The notes below the pieces were generated by a model. The model saw nothing but the letters and a program-made list of their open reading frames with translations. It had not been told where the DNA came from and ran no database searches. Of a stretch of 24,508 nucleotides of DNA, positions 11,374-20,719 are shown one piece after another. Location: positions 1 through 24,508 of the IMG/VR virus record IMGVR_UViG_3300007160_000002; one strand, written 5' to 3'. Source of the DNA: a virus. A program made the position numbers and the translations under genes. The number at the start of each line of letters is the position of its first letter. The first letter of the stretch is position 1.

Positions 11374-12081
11374 ATGCAAAACGAATTATCCGTTGAAATG
11401 CTTCAAAGTATTGCTCCGAAATCTGTGCAGAAGTTAATCGACCAACAATACGTTGACGACGTCAACGCACTAATTAATGACCCTGATACCGCCAGTTTTG
11501 TCAGAGATACCTTGATTAGTTCGAGTGATGTAATCAAACAAGGTCGTTACACTTTTGAGCAGTACATCAATGCTTGTAAGTACGCCACATTTAAATCAAT
11601 GGGCGAAACCAACATCGCAAGCTTTATCAAGACGTTCCCTGACAAGTATCAAGACTGGCTGGCCCAAGGTAAGTCGGATAAAGAGATTTCACGTTATGTG
11701 TCGGCTTTCGCCAACAGCAAGTGCGTAGAGGAAGTTATTAAGAAAGTGTCTATCAGCTTCTACGTACAGAATATGGACGTACGTCAAAAAGCTCTAAGCG
11801 TACAGGCTGAGCTTATGATGACTGCTACTTCTGAGAAGGTACGTTCTGACGCGGCGAACTCAGTACTTACACACACTAAGCCACCGGAAGAAGACAATGC
11901 CAAGCTTCAAGTTGATATCAATGTCAACGAGAACTCCAGTCATGTTGGTGAACTGCGTGAAACTATGCGCAAGATGGCCGAACTGCAACAATCAATTATT
12001 GCTGGTGGTCAGATGACTGCACAGCAGATAGCCCACACGCCTATTATCGAAGGTGAAATTGAGGACGTAGATGATGAGTGA
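11374..12081 (+). CDS. Putative small terminase subunit, N4 gp69-like, 235 aa
   Basis: The ATG at 11374 is preferred over 11335, which lies within the promoter-like sequence; a purine-rich GAGAG precedes it. The protein is almost wholly helical: an N-terminal domain (MLQSIAPKSVQKLIDQQYVD), a central helical part, then SEKVRSDAANSVLTHTKPPE and a beta or linker segment (KLQVDINVNE) before a C-terminal coiled coil (ELRETMRKMAELQQSIIAGG). The VRSDAANS-L-H-KPPE block and position directly before the large terminase match the gp69-type protein of N4-like phages as I remember it. The role would be recognising genome ends for packaging. The 3' end overlaps the large terminase gene. Confidence 0.6.
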   Translation: MQNELSVEMLQSIAPKSVQKLIDQQYVDDVNALINDPDTASFVRDTLISSSDVIKQGRYTFEQYINACKYATFKSMGETNIASFIKTFPDKYQDWLAQGKSDKEISRYVSAFANSKCVEEVIKKVSISFYVQNMDVRQKALSVQAELMMTATSEKVRSDAANSVLTHTKPPEEDNAKLQVDINVNENSSHVGELRETMRKMAELQQSIIAGGQMTAQQIAHTPIIEGEIEDVDDE

Positions 12082-13693
12082 TTTCGTAATTGAGAAACCA
12101 CCTAAAAAGACGGTAGTTGAATGGCTCAACTCCGTGGATTATTCCGTAGACCCGACCTATGTCCCTAGTGCATTTGCTTTGGAATTCGTGAACTTCATCA
12201 AACTGGTTAATGGTACTGAAGGCGAAGAGAACTTAACCCCGGTAGTTCATTACAAGATGTTGGATAATGTAGCCGGTATGCGTTCGAAGACCATCAACTT
12301 GTGTCACCGTGGTATGGCAAAGACCACACTGCTAGGTGAATACTTGTTCTTGTACATCGCTGTGTACGGTGAACTACCTGGATTTGGCAAAGTTCCACTG
12401 GCTCTGTACGTATCTGATTCCATTGAGAATGGTGTGAAGAACATGCGTAAAAACTTGGAGTACCGTTGGGAAAACTCGGACTTCTTGCAGAAGTATTTAC
12501 CGCGCAAAGGCGTAAGATTCACGGATGTTCGCTGGGAATTCACCAATATCGACGGTGTTAAGACCGTAATTAAAGGATACGGTGCAAAGACCGGTGTTCG
12601 TGGTGCGAAAGAGATGGGTACTCGTCCAGTATTGGCCGTACTCGATGACCTTTTGTCGGATGAGGACGCTAAATCTCCAACAGTTATTGAGAACGTGGAA
12701 GCCACCATCTATAAAGCGGTAGAACACGCACTGGCACCTAGCCGTAAAAAGGTTATCTGGTCAGGCACACCGTTTAACGCTAAAGACCCACTGTATAAAG
12801 CGGTTGAATCTGGCGGTTGGTGGGTGAACGTCTACCCTGTTTGTGAGCAGTACCCGTGTGATGAGGCCGATTTCCGTGGTTCATGGCCAGACCGTTTCAC
12901 ATATGCGTTCATCAAAGAGCAATATGACTTTGCTATGGCTAACGGACGACCAGATACGTTTAACCAAGAATTGATGCTACGAATCATGTCGGATGAGGAA
13001 CGTCTCATCAGCGAAGATGACATCATGTGGTACAACCGAGACGATATCGTCAAGAATAAGCAGTACTACCACTATTACATTACTACCGACTTCGCGACGT
13101 CAGAGAAAATGTCTGCCGACTTCTCTGTGATTTCCGTCTGGGCCTACGACTCTAATGGCCATTGGTTCTGGGTAGATGGCATTTGTGAGCGCTGTACCAT
13201 GGACCAAAACTTTGAGCACCTATTCCGACTAGTGCAGAAGTGGGACCCTAAAGAAGTGGGTATCGAGGTGTCCGGTCAACAAGGTGGTTTCATCTCATTG
13301 CTGCAGAAAGAGATGCGCAGCCGTAATGTCTTGTTCAACTTAGCGTCTGATTCAAATGGTGGTAAACCAGGTGTACGTCCGAACGTACAGAAATTTGTGC
13401 GATTTAATACAGTAGTGCCTTGGTTCAAGCAGAAAATGATTCATTTCCCTGAGCAGATGCGCGATTCGAAGCCAATGTTGGAAGCGTACGAGGAGTTAAG
13501 TCTTGTAGCTCGTGATGGTTTCAAGTCGAAGCATGACGATTTTGCTGATACAATTTCAATGCTATCTGTAATGCGTGCTTGGAAACCTGCGGGTCAAGCC
13601 CTACCCAAACATTATCAGGATGCTGATACTAAATATTGGGGTATGGATGAAGACGACGATGACACATACGGCACCGACTCATATATTGTTTAA
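12071..13693 (+). CDS. terL: Terminase large subunit, 540 aa
   Basis: ATP-driven DNA packaging motor with nuclease. The Walker A-like motif is CHRGMAKTTLLGE (residues about 78-90, with Ala in place of the usual Gly before Lys), as seen in N4-type terminases. Walker B is VLAVLDD (187-193) and the coupling motif probably SGTPF (231-235). The RNase H-like nuclease shows ITTDFA (Asp340), GIEVSG (Glu399) and HDDFADT (Asp489/490/493). Length is close to other N4-like TerL proteins. ATG 12071 or 12074 can serve, both after TGAGGA, and overlap the small subunit's stop, consistent with coupled synthesis. Confidence 0.93.
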   Translation: MMSDFVIEKPPKKTVVEWLNSVDYSVDPTYVPSAFALEFVNFIKLVNGTEGEENLTPVVHYKMLDNVAGMRSKTINLCHRGMAKTTLLGEYLFLYIAVYGELPGFGKVPLALYVSDSIENGVKNMRKNLEYRWENSDFLQKYLPRKGVRFTDVRWEFTNIDGVKTVIKGYGAKTGVRGAKEMGTRPVLAVLDDLLSDEDAKSPTVIENVEATIYKAVEHALAPSRKKVIWSGTPFNAKDPLYKAVESGGWWVNVYPVCEQYPCDEADFRGSWPDRFTYAFIKEQYDFAMANGRPDTFNQELMLRIMSDEERLISEDDIMWYNRDDIVKNKQYYHYYITTDFATSEKMSADFSVISVWAYDSNGHWFWVDGICERCTMDQNFEHLFRLVQKWDPKEVGIEVSGQQGGFISLLQKEMRSRNVLFNLASDSNGGKPGVRPNVQKFVRFNTVVPWFKQKMIHFPEQMRDSKPMLEAYEELSLVARDGFKSKHDDFADTISMLSVMRAWKPAGQALPKHYQDADTKYWGMDEDDDDTYGTDSYIV

Positions 13694-13702
13694 GGGGACA
13701 AC

Positions 13703-14401
13703 ATGACTTTACTAGATGTATTTAACTACTTGGCTTTAGGCCCACTGGCAAATACCGGTGACGTAGTTAATGGGATGATTAAAACAGATTCCTATCAAAA
13801 ATTTGCTAACCTCACGCAGCTTGGTTTGCGTGACATGTACACCCGATTCCCACTCAAGGACAGTGAACTAATTCTTGACCAAGATGACGGTACAGTTATT
13901 TATCATCTGAACTCAAAGCATGCGTACTCAAATACGCAATCCACCGAGCAGAAGTATATCGATGATGATGACGGTAATGAATTTACAGATAATATTCTTG
14001 CTATCACTGGTTTATATGACGAAGCTGGGTGCCTAGTTCCATTGAACGATAATGGCGACACCGAATCATACTACACCCCGACACCAACTACTTTGCAGAT
14101 TCCTCAACCGGTAACTGGTAACAGCACATTCGTACAGTACCGTGCTGACCACCCTAAACTTGGTGATGTGTCTGACCCATCGACAGTAGAACTGGAGTTA
14201 CCTGATGCAGCATTGTCTGCTTTGATTTGTTATGTTACGCACCGTGCATATTTGCCGGTTCAAAGTGCAGAAGCTCAGGCTATTTCGATGAATCAAAAGA
14301 TGATGTATGAAGAACAGTTGTTATTCTTACAGAAGTACATTGCTGTCAATAACTTTTCACCAGAAGCGAACAATGCGTTCCATTCTAATGGTTGGGTTTA
14401 A
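13703..14401 (+). CDS. Putative head-tail connector/adaptor protein, N4 gp67-like, 232 aa
   Basis: AAGGGGA precedes ATG 13703, nine bases after the terminase stop. The N-terminus (MTLLDVFNYLALGPLANTGD) leads to a helix (YQKFANLTQLGLRDMYTRFP), then a beta-rich middle and helices (ALSALICYVTHRAYLP, MMYEEQLLFLQKYIAV) ending in NGWV. Helical ends around a beta middle and a position between terminase and fibre are typical of podovirus adaptor proteins that sit under the portal, and of the 30 kDa protein next to terminase in N4-like phages. The identity rests mainly on gene order. Confidence 0.6.
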   Translation: MTLLDVFNYLALGPLANTGDVVNGMIKTDSYQKFANLTQLGLRDMYTRFPLKDSELILDQDDGTVIYHLNSKHAYSNTQSTEQKYIDDDDGNEFTDNILAITGLYDEAGCLVPLNDNGDTESYYTPTPTTLQIPQPVTGNSTFVQYRADHPKLGDVSDPSTVELELPDAALSALICYVTHRAYLPVQSAEAQAISMNQKMMYEEQLLFLQKYIAVNNFSPEANNAFHSNGWV

Positions 14402-14412
14402 GGAGACTACTC

Positions 14413-17400
14413 ATGCCTCGCGTACCACAAAGCTACAACAATACAACTCCAGTCGAGAAGTTCGATAATACTGCGTATGACGCAGTGGAGTTGGTTGCTC
14501 AAAATATTGATGCAGTCATCGCCGCCGCAGGCGGTGTTGACGTCATGTCACTCTACTTAGGTGCCTATGATACAGAACCAACTCAGGGACATGATGGCGA
14601 GCCATTAGTGTCCGGTAACTTTTACTTAGACACTACATCAAGCTCGTTGAAATACTGGGACGCTGAAAACTCTGTATGGATTGAATCTGACGTTGATGCA
14701 GTTGTATCGGCTGCACAAGATGCTATTGCCGCAAAAAACGCCGCAGAAGGTGCTCAGGAAGCTGCTGAGGCTGCAAGCAATGTTGCTATCAATGAAGCTA
14801 CAAACGCTTCCTCAAGCGCTTCTGCTGCGTCTAATAGTGCATCTAACGCTGCAACCTCTGCGATTAACGCTAACGACTCGGCCCAAGCTGCTTCAGGCAG
14901 TGCTACCTCTGCGTCTCAAGCTTCCACAGCTGCACAGAATTCAGAAAATGCTGCAAGTACATTTGCTGATGAATCGTCAGCTTCTGCAACAAACTCTGAA
15001 AACTCAGCAACTGCTGCGGCTGCTTCTGAAAGTAACGCTGCGTCATCTGCTGTAAGTGCTGCTAACTCTGCTTCACAAGCGGAAGCTGCATTCGACAACT
15101 TCGATGATATGTACCTGGGTCGTAAGACTTCAGAACCAACAGTAGATAATGACGGTAACCCACTTCAAGTAGGTGCTTCTTACTGGCATGACAACGGTGA
15201 CGACACTGGTGAGCAACGTTTTTGGAATGGTGCTACTTGGGAATCACCAGAACTAACTGCTACTCAGGCTGCTCAAGCTGCGGTAGTTGCTCGCGATGAT
15301 GCTCAGATTTCTGAAACGAATGCTCAAAATTCTGCCAATGCTGCTGGTGCAGATGCGAATGCTGCTGGCAACTCTGCTACTGACGCAGCTAACAGCGCAA
15401 GCGCTGCCGCTGCTTCGGAGTCAGGTGCTGAAGGTTTTAAAGATGAGGCCGAAACTGCGCAGGGTATTGCACAATCTGCTGCTAATGCGGCTGGTGTATC
15501 TGAGTCAAATGCTGCAACTAGCGAAACCAATGCTTTAGCTTCTGAAAATAAAGCAGAGCAGTGGGCAGAAGAAGCTGAGGATACTGAAGTTGAACCAAGT
15601 AAGTACTCGGCTAAACACTGGGCAGCCAAGGCCGCTGATTCTGCTGGAGATGTGTCGTGGAAAGTACATACCCGAGGCGAAGCTGAATTAAACCAAATGC
15701 GTGAACAGAACAAAGATGCTCGTGCAGCTTCTGGTTATGACCACTACGGCAAATCATTTAATGCCACAGATATTATTAATGAAGGTATGTGCGTACCAGA
15801 GAGCCATACAGCTACATGGGCTAATCAGATTGCGCTGGGCACCTACAGTAATGCTACTGCTCGTATCGGAACGTCTGAAACAGATTTCCCAGTATCTTGT
15901 ATTGCAGGATTCATTTCTAACATCATTGGTATCTCTCGCTCAGACGGGTTCATTATGAATAGCGGGAGTTTTGTCAAATTCCCAGATGCACCAAATGGCA
16001 CTGTCATCTATGAAAGCACTGGCAATGCTCGTGGTACGGGTTTACGTACTCTAGACTTTACAGTTGATGTTGACCCTAAGTATGGTGATGTTGCGACAGA
16101 CACTAACGAGGCGGTTGCACGTGCTTTCGAAGGACGCGTACTAAATGGTGACTTCCGACGTGATGTGGAATCTTGGCGTGCGGTACAAGGAGCGGTCCTT
16201 GAAGTAACTAACGGGGTAGCTAGAATTACAGAATCCTCTTCATCTTCTGACCCATATATTGGACAAAACATCTCGGTATCCGAGGGGGAAGAACTTGAGT
16301 TGGGATTCTCGTTTAATAATCGTAGTTTGTCATATGCCCACATGTATGTAGAAATTGCTTACGGTGGTACAGCAAGCCATTTCTCCTACACTGCCACTCA
16401 ACTGGGTTACCACAAGGTAAGATTCACCGTACCTGCCGACACTAACGATATTGCCGATATCCGTATCCGTGTAGGAAACACAACATCAGGATGGTTGGAA
16501 ACATCAGGTATGTCGATTAGACGATTAACCGAAGAAGTAGTGATTGACCGTCATGACATGTTCGGTGGTGAGTTCTTCTTAGAGGAAGTATCACAAACAA
16601 ACCCATACGTATATCCCAAGGGTATGATTCAGTCGCAAGTTACTGCAATGAATGGTATTACAGCTGTTCGTTCGAATCGTCCAGATACTTACTATGCTGT
16701 GTACCCTGGTGACACTGGTTCATCTGGTTTGGGTGTAGATTTTTGGGCAGCCACCGACCAAGAGAAGATTGACATGGTTTCTGACTATTCTAACAACATC
16801 TTCTTATTAAAGGACGGAAGACTGTGCCAGTGGCGTATGCGCCAGCGTACATGCCCATCTGTAGGCAATGGTGGTTGGAAGCGTGATGACCAATCGATTG
16901 ACCCAAGTATCCGTAGTCGATACGGACTTACAGCAGGTCGAGATAGTTCTGCTCCTCAAGGATACTTAGATACTGTCCCTGCTTATGGCACCGCTTACTG
17001 GACACCAACCAATGGTACTACTAGTTGGCAGGTTGATAACCCTAACAATGGTGTATTCAAGCCCTCTGGTGGTTATGGAGGAGCACCATTCGGCGGGATG
17101 TTCGGTGAGTGTTACTTCCACGTATGGGGTGTAGTTCGTCGTTTGAACCAAGGCGGTTACCATCCATCACATAACACTTTAGGTACAAGGTCATTCCGAG
17201 CTACTTCACTAGTAGGTGCGTATTGGCACACCCTCAGTCCGAGTGCTCGTCCTAAGTCTACGGCTGATTGTTTCAGAGTGGGTGACAACGAAGGCGAAGT
17301 ACATCCAGACTCAGGTGATATCGATGCAGGTACAAGCGGTGCTAAGTCAGGTCGTCAGGACGACCGTCGCTTTGATGCTATCTACGCAGGCGGTGATGGT

Positions 17401-18882
17401 GGCGTTAATGACTATCGTTTGCCTTCTTGGGACATGTCTAGCAAAGAAGAAGCAAGCAAGGTTTTTCAGAAAGTTGTGGCAGGTACTTACCGAGGTGAGG
17501 AGGAACTTGCTTACATGAGTTCATTTGTTGTTAACCAAACGGTTTCTAGTGCTTCTACGGGTTTCATCCTTGTACCCCAAGCAGCAGTGCAAGGGGACAC
17601 TTCTTGGATTCCGAATGGAACAGGTTCTAGTGCTGCTATTGCGTGCTCAGGTAATGCAGTAATCGAAGGTGTCTCTTACAAAATCAACCGTGTTTACTAC
17701 AATACAACAAGAACAGAATATGCTTTTGAAGTTTTACAAGGATTGGACACAAGTGTAGGCGACTCAGTTAACATCGTGTTTGGTTACTTCAACGGTTCAT
17801 CCGTATCAGGCAAGTTCCAGATGGTTGATGTGTTTGCTGACCCTGCTGATATTCTCAATATTCCAGAACTCTCAAATGGGTGGCAAGGCGGATGGGCAGG
17901 TATACCGGGCTCTGCTCCAAACGGAGACGTAGACTTTACACGTAAGAACGTAGGTGGAACACCAACACGTACTTACTGGACAGGTAGTGGTTGGTCTACA
18001 GGGGCGATGCCTAACTACGACTCTAAGCTTAATGGTTCGACTCGTAACTGGAGTTCTACAGCAGGCTATACCTACATGTTCTTCTACACAGCATTCGCCA
18101 AGCAGACCAAGGAAGCAGATAATGCTCCAGTGCTTAATGGCAGTGAAGGGCTAGGGGTGGTTAAACAGCTTGGTTCATATCTTACAAACTTTGGAAGTCT
18201 CTTCGCTGAGTCATTAATGGGTAAAGTAATCACTAGTTCTGTAACAGATTCTGCAATTACTGGAGAACTGACGGTGCTAGAGCTACCCTTCCGAGCTCAC
18301 CAGGGTATGGTAGGTACAGGTAGCTCTAGACCTCTAAAACATTCTCCTATTTCACTAGAGGCGGTTAACAACGAGTCTCCCGCAGTGAAAGCAATGTGGT
18401 ATCAAACGGCTAACCACCAACAGGTATCATTGAACTTCGCTTGGAATGAGATGGTTTATACCCCGTTTAGTCACAGTGATGTCGTTGTTATTACCCCGTC
18501 TAGTGCGTTCAGCGCACAAGCAGGTGATGTAGGTAAACTGAATGGGTTTGATAACCCTGCGTTTGACCACCTATATGTTCGTTTCTCCTCCGCGACAAGT
18601 GGTACATGGTCAGCGGCTACGTTTGTTAACTACGGTATTTATGACAACCGCATTAAGAACATGGCTGCGGGTGGAACAGAAACCACTTCATACCAACCAT
18701 TCGGTGGTGTGTTAGATGGCTGGGGTGACGAATCAATGTTGCGAGTCACGGGTAATACAAGCACATACACCAACCTAAACGATGAGACGTGTCTAAGTGG
18801 TACGGCTACCTTATCTAAGCCAATTGGTTATACTAAGAATCAAGCCCGTGTTGGGGAACAAGATGAAGGAGTAGATTTATAA
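14413..18882 (+). CDS. Large tail fibre/appendage protein, 1489 aa
   Basis: TAAGGAG, which includes the previous stop, precedes ATG 14413 by seven bases. Module order: virion-attachment N-terminus (1-45); a small YLGAYDTEPT...YLDT...YWD domain (47-92); a long Ala/Ser coiled-coil stalk (about 100-225); a second copy of the small domain, YLGRKTSEPTVDNDGNPLQ (233-281); a second Ala/Ser stalk ending SKYSAKHWAAKAADSAG (about 285-415); a middle region; a CBM4/9-like beta-sandwich from LNGDFRRDVESW (about 575-705); and a long beta-rich C-terminus that probably binds the receptor. It should be a trimer. It has only about eight cysteines, unlike the second fibre. Host-recognition role is inferred from architecture. 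Confidence 0.85.
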   Translation: MPRVPQSYNNTTPVEKFDNTAYDAVELVAQNIDAVIAAAGGVDVMSLYLGAYDTEPTQGHDGEPLVSGNFYLDTTSSSLKYWDAENSVWIESDVDAVVSAAQDAIAAKNAAEGAQEAAEAASNVAINEATNASSSASAASNSASNAATSAINANDSAQAASGSATSASQASTAAQNSENAASTFADESSASATNSENSATAAAASESNAASSAVSAANSASQAEAAFDNFDDMYLGRKTSEPTVDNDGNPLQVGASYWHDNGDDTGEQRFWNGATWESPELTATQAAQAAVVARDDAQISETNAQNSANAAGADANAAGNSATDAANSASAAAASESGAEGFKDEAETAQGIAQSAANAAGVSESNAATSETNALASENKAEQWAEEAEDTEVEPSKYSAKHWAAKAADSAGDVSWKVHTRGEAELNQMREQNKDARAASGYDHYGKSFNATDIINEGMCVPESHTATWANQIALGTYSNATARIGTSETDFPVSCIAGFISNIIGISRSDGFIMNSGSFVKFPDAPNGTVIYESTGNARGTGLRTLDFTVDVDPKYGDVATDTNEAVARAFEGRVLNGDFRRDVESWRAVQGAVLEVTNGVARITESSSSSDPYIGQNISVSEGEELELGFSFNNRSLSYAHMYVEIAYGGTASHFSYTATQLGYHKVRFTVPADTNDIADIRIRVGNTTSGWLETSGMSIRRLTEEVVIDRHDMFGGEFFLEEVSQTNPYVYPKGMIQSQVTAMNGITAVRSNRPDTYYAVYPGDTGSSGLGVDFWAATDQEKIDMVSDYSNNIFLLKDGRLCQWRMRQRTCPSVGNGGWKRDDQSIDPSIRSRYGLTAGRDSSAPQGYLDTVPAYGTAYWTPTNGTTSWQVDNPNNGVFKPSGGYGGAPFGGMFGECYFHVWGVVRRLNQGGYHPSHNTLGTRSFRATSLVGAYWHTLSPSARPKSTADCFRVGDNEGEVHPDSGDIDAGTSGAKSGRQDDRRFDAIYAGGDGGVNDYRLPSWDMSSKEEASKVFQKVVAGTYRGEEELAYMSSFVVNQTVSSASTGFILVPQAAVQGDTSWIPNGTGSSAAIACSGNAVIEGVSYKINRVYYNTTRTEYAFEVLQGLDTSVGDSVNIVFGYFNGSSVSGKFQMVDVFADPADILNIPELSNGWQGGWAGIPGSAPNGDVDFTRKNVGGTPTRTYWTGSGWSTGAMPNYDSKLNGSTRNWSSTAGYTYMFFYTAFAKQTKEADNAPVLNGSEGLGVVKQLGSYLTNFGSLFAESLMGKVITSSVTDSAITGELTVLELPFRAHQGMVGTGSSRPLKHSPISLEAVNNESPAVKAMWYQTANHQQVSLNFAWNEMVYTPFSHSDVVVITPSSAFSAQAGDVGKLNGFDNPAFDHLYVRFSSATSGTWSAATFVNYGIYDNRIKNMAAGGTETTSYQPFGGVLDGWGDESMLRVTGNTSTYTNLNDETCLSGTATLSKPIGYTKNQARVGEQDEGVDL
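14700..15560 (+). repeat. Two Ala/Ser-rich coiled-coil repeat blocks in the fibre gene
   Basis: Two blocks (about 14700-15085 and 15265-15560) encode irregular 7-14 residue units rich in A, S, N, E and Q, such as SASAASNSASNAATSA. They are separated by the second small YLG domain. Such stalks are common in T7-, lambda- and N4-type fibres. The duplicated domain-plus-stalk suggests internal duplication of the fibre shaft. Confidence 0.75.
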
Positions 18883-19268
18883 TGAAGAATCTGAACTATT
18901 TAAATAGTCGATTCCATTACAAGTCCGACGGTCGTACAGACCGTTGGACCCTTATGGAGCCTGACTCAAGAGGTCATCTCAACGGTGACTGTGAGGACTA
19001 TTCCCTATGGATTGCATACTGGCTTATTGCTGAAGGTAGTTGGCTAAAACTGTACTGGATGATTCTGACTCGTCAGGTAAAATTCCATTACGTTCGAGTT
19101 ACATCTACCTGGGAACCACATATGGTTCTAGAGCATAAAGGCATGTGCATTGACAATATTTATCGTAAATGGGTTTCACGTCACAGAATGGAAAATCAAT
19201 TTACTTTCAAACACCGCGCTATCCTCACTACTGTGTGGATTAAGCAGCTTGCTAATCTATGGGGGTAA
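18882..19268 (+). CDS. Transglutaminase-like cysteine peptidase (BTLCP-like), 128 aa
   Basis: ATG 18882 overlaps the fibre stop (TAATG), with AAGGAG ten bases upstream. The segment NGDCEDYSLWIAYWL holds the family's nucleophile Cys37 in a GDCEDY motif; His80 (EPHMVLEH) and Asp91 (CIDNIYRKW) complete the expected Cys-His-Asp triad in the right order. Bacterial transglutaminase-like cysteine peptidases of this kind are usually somewhat longer, so this is a compact version. Between a fibre and a holin it could process or crosslink virion or envelope components; the substrate is unknown. Confidence 0.7.
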   Translation: MKNLNYLNSRFHYKSDGRTDRWTLMEPDSRGHLNGDCEDYSLWIAYWLIAEGSWLKLYWMILTRQVKFHYVRVTSTWEPHMVLEHKGMCIDNIYRKWVSRHRMENQFTFKHRAILTTVWIKQLANLWG

Positions 19269-19270
19269 CC

Positions 19271-19762
19271 ATGGATTGGAAAGACTTAGGTAAAACTGTT
19301 GCATCGGCTGCCCCTGTGTTGGGCGGTCTTTTAGGTGGCCCAGTAGGTACAGCGGCTGGGACACTTATTGCAAGCGTGTTCGGGGCTAACCCGAATCCAG
19401 AAGACGTGGCTAAGGCTATTAAAAATGACCCGGATGCGCTTGTGCGTTTGAAGGAGATTGAGCTGAACCACAAAGAAGAGATTCATAGCATGACAGTGCG
19501 CGAGCTTGAGCTTCGTTTAGCAGATAAGCACAGTGCACGTACCATGCAAATGAATACCCAATCAACCGTTCCTGCACTTCTTACTGGTGGCATTATGGCG
19601 TTGCTCACAGCAGCATTACTAGCCTTGTTCACTGTTAATATCCCTGATGGAAATCGCGATATGGTCAACATGCTTGTCGGTGCCTTAATTGGCTTCGGCT
19701 CGACGGCTATTGCTTTCTGGTTAGGTGCTGACGAACAGAAACGACGAGGCGAAAAACCATGA
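19271..19762 (+). CDS. Holin of the 3TM family (GTA_holin_3TM-like), 163 aa
   Basis: The start at 19271 has a GGGGG site five bases upstream; ATG 19259 would add four residues. A Gly/Ala-rich hydrophobic segment (PVLGGLLGGPVGTAAGTLIA, residues 15-34) is followed by a charged helix (LVRLKEIELNHKEEIHSM) and two transmembrane segments: about 100-122 (LLTGGIMALLTAALLALF) and 131-152 (MVNMLVGALIGFGSTAIAFW). This order matches the 3TM holins that permeabilise the inner membrane. The C-terminal tail is charged (DEQKRRGEKP). Its stop overlaps the next start by ATGA. Endolysin release or membrane collapse is the inferred role. Confidence 0.78.
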   Translation: MDWKDLGKTVASAAPVLGGLLGGPVGTAAGTLIASVFGANPNPEDVAKAIKNDPDALVRLKEIELNHKEEIHSMTVRELELRLADKHSARTMQMNTQSTVPALLTGGIMALLTAALLALFTVNIPDGNRDMVNMLVGALIGFGSTAIAFWLGADEQKRRGEKP

Positions 19763-19968
19763 ACTTACCAGTAAGTACTATTGTGGGCACTGCTCTTGCA
19801 GGCTTGGTAACCGCAGGTGGAATCGGTTTGTTTAGTACACATACCGATACTGCTGTAAACTCTCATTCAATTACTAGCTTGGATGAACGCGTAGATAAGC
19901 TAGAATTAATGGCAAAAGATGTTGCGTACATTCGCGCATACGTCGAGCAACAACAAGAAAATAAATGA
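19759..19968 (+). CDS. Small single-pass membrane protein of the lysis cluster, 69 aa
   Basis: Translationally coupled to the holin through ATGA. The first 26 residues (MNLPVSTIVGTALAGLVTAG) form one transmembrane helix. The rest is a short polar stretch and a coiled coil (LDERVDKLELMAKDVAYIRA). This topology fits a small i-spanin or an antiholin; it lacks a lipobox and is short for a spanin. The functional call is by context only. Confidence 0.65.
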   Translation: MNLPVSTIVGTALAGLVTAGGIGLFSTHTDTAVNSHSITSLDERVDKLELMAKDVAYIRAYVEQQQENK

Positions 19969-19975
19969 GATTAAT

Positions 19976-20710
19976 ATGAAAAAACTAGCTGTGATTATTG
20001 ACGGTGGCTTAGGCCGAGTACTCTGCGCAATTCCTGCGTTAAAAGAGTTGAACAAGAAGCACGAATTGATTGTCCTAACCGGTGGTTGGGAATACGCCTA
20101 TACAGGCTCTGGTTTAAATGTCCTTTCACTTGGCAGTCCGAATTTACAACACAAGCTAGAAGGCTTTGAAGTTGCAAAACCGGAACCATACTGGAATCTG
20201 GACTACCGCTCTGGGAAGCTCAACCTCGTCGAAGCATTCCTAACGGAACTAGGTCTGACCGTACCTAAAGGCGATAACCTACCGTACAGCCCCGACTTAC
20301 GACACATTCCTGCGTCTATTCACTCAGACCGACCAATCCTTATGCTACAGCCTCATGGCTCAGGTGGAGAAGCAGACTCCCGTTCCATGACACGTAAGGA
20401 AGTGGTGGAAGTGGTTGAAAAATACCACAAGGAATACGCAATCTTTATTCTAGGTACTGATGTTGACTTTGGTTTTGAACAAGAAGTTGCTCAGCAGATT
20501 AAAGAAATCTCGGAACCAGTATTTATTCGCTACGTCCAAATCGCAGATATGGTTGTTTCTTGTGACACGGCGGCGCTACACATTGCGGCAGCAATGGGTA
20601 AGCCGCAAGTGACATACTTGTCGTCTACATCCGGCGTGAAGTATTACAAGAAATTAAGTACTATTACTCGTAAAGGCTTTGAAGGCATGCGTGTTAATCC
20701 ACGCCTATAA
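19976..20710 (+). CDS. GT9-like (heptosyltransferase-like) glycosyltransferase, 244 aa
   Basis: ATG 19976 follows only a weak GAG site; in-frame residues upstream lie inside the previous gene. The N-terminal GGLGRVLCAIPALKEL (10-25) matches the start of GT-B family-9 enzymes; the C-terminal half has LQPHGSGGEADSR (124-136), a Rossmann-like strand (YAIFILGTDVDF) and DMVVSCDTAALHIAAAMGKP (191-210), the donor-binding region. At 244 aa it is much shorter than bacterial heptosyltransferases (about 330-350), mainly in the N-terminal domain. It could modify host LPS to exclude other phages or glycosylate a virion protein, for example the adjacent Cys-rich fibre. Acceptor and sugar unknown. Confidence 0.75.
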   Translation: MKKLAVIIDGGLGRVLCAIPALKELNKKHELIVLTGGWEYAYTGSGLNVLSLGSPNLQHKLEGFEVAKPEPYWNLDYRSGKLNLVEAFLTELGLTVPKGDNLPYSPDLRHIPASIHSDRPILMLQPHGSGGEADSRSMTRKEVVEVVEKYHKEYAIFILGTDVDFGFEQEVAQQIKEISEPVFIRYVQIADMVVSCDTAALHIAAAMGKPQVTYLSSTSGVKYYKKLSTITRKGFEGMRVNPRL

Positions 20711-20719
20711 GGGGGTTTC

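Noticed and set aside
14681-15055. Second + strand open frame within the Ala/Ser stalk
   Set aside because: The Leu/Gln/Arg-rich translation is the frame-shifted image of GCT/TCT repeats; stop codons are rare there for compositional reasons.
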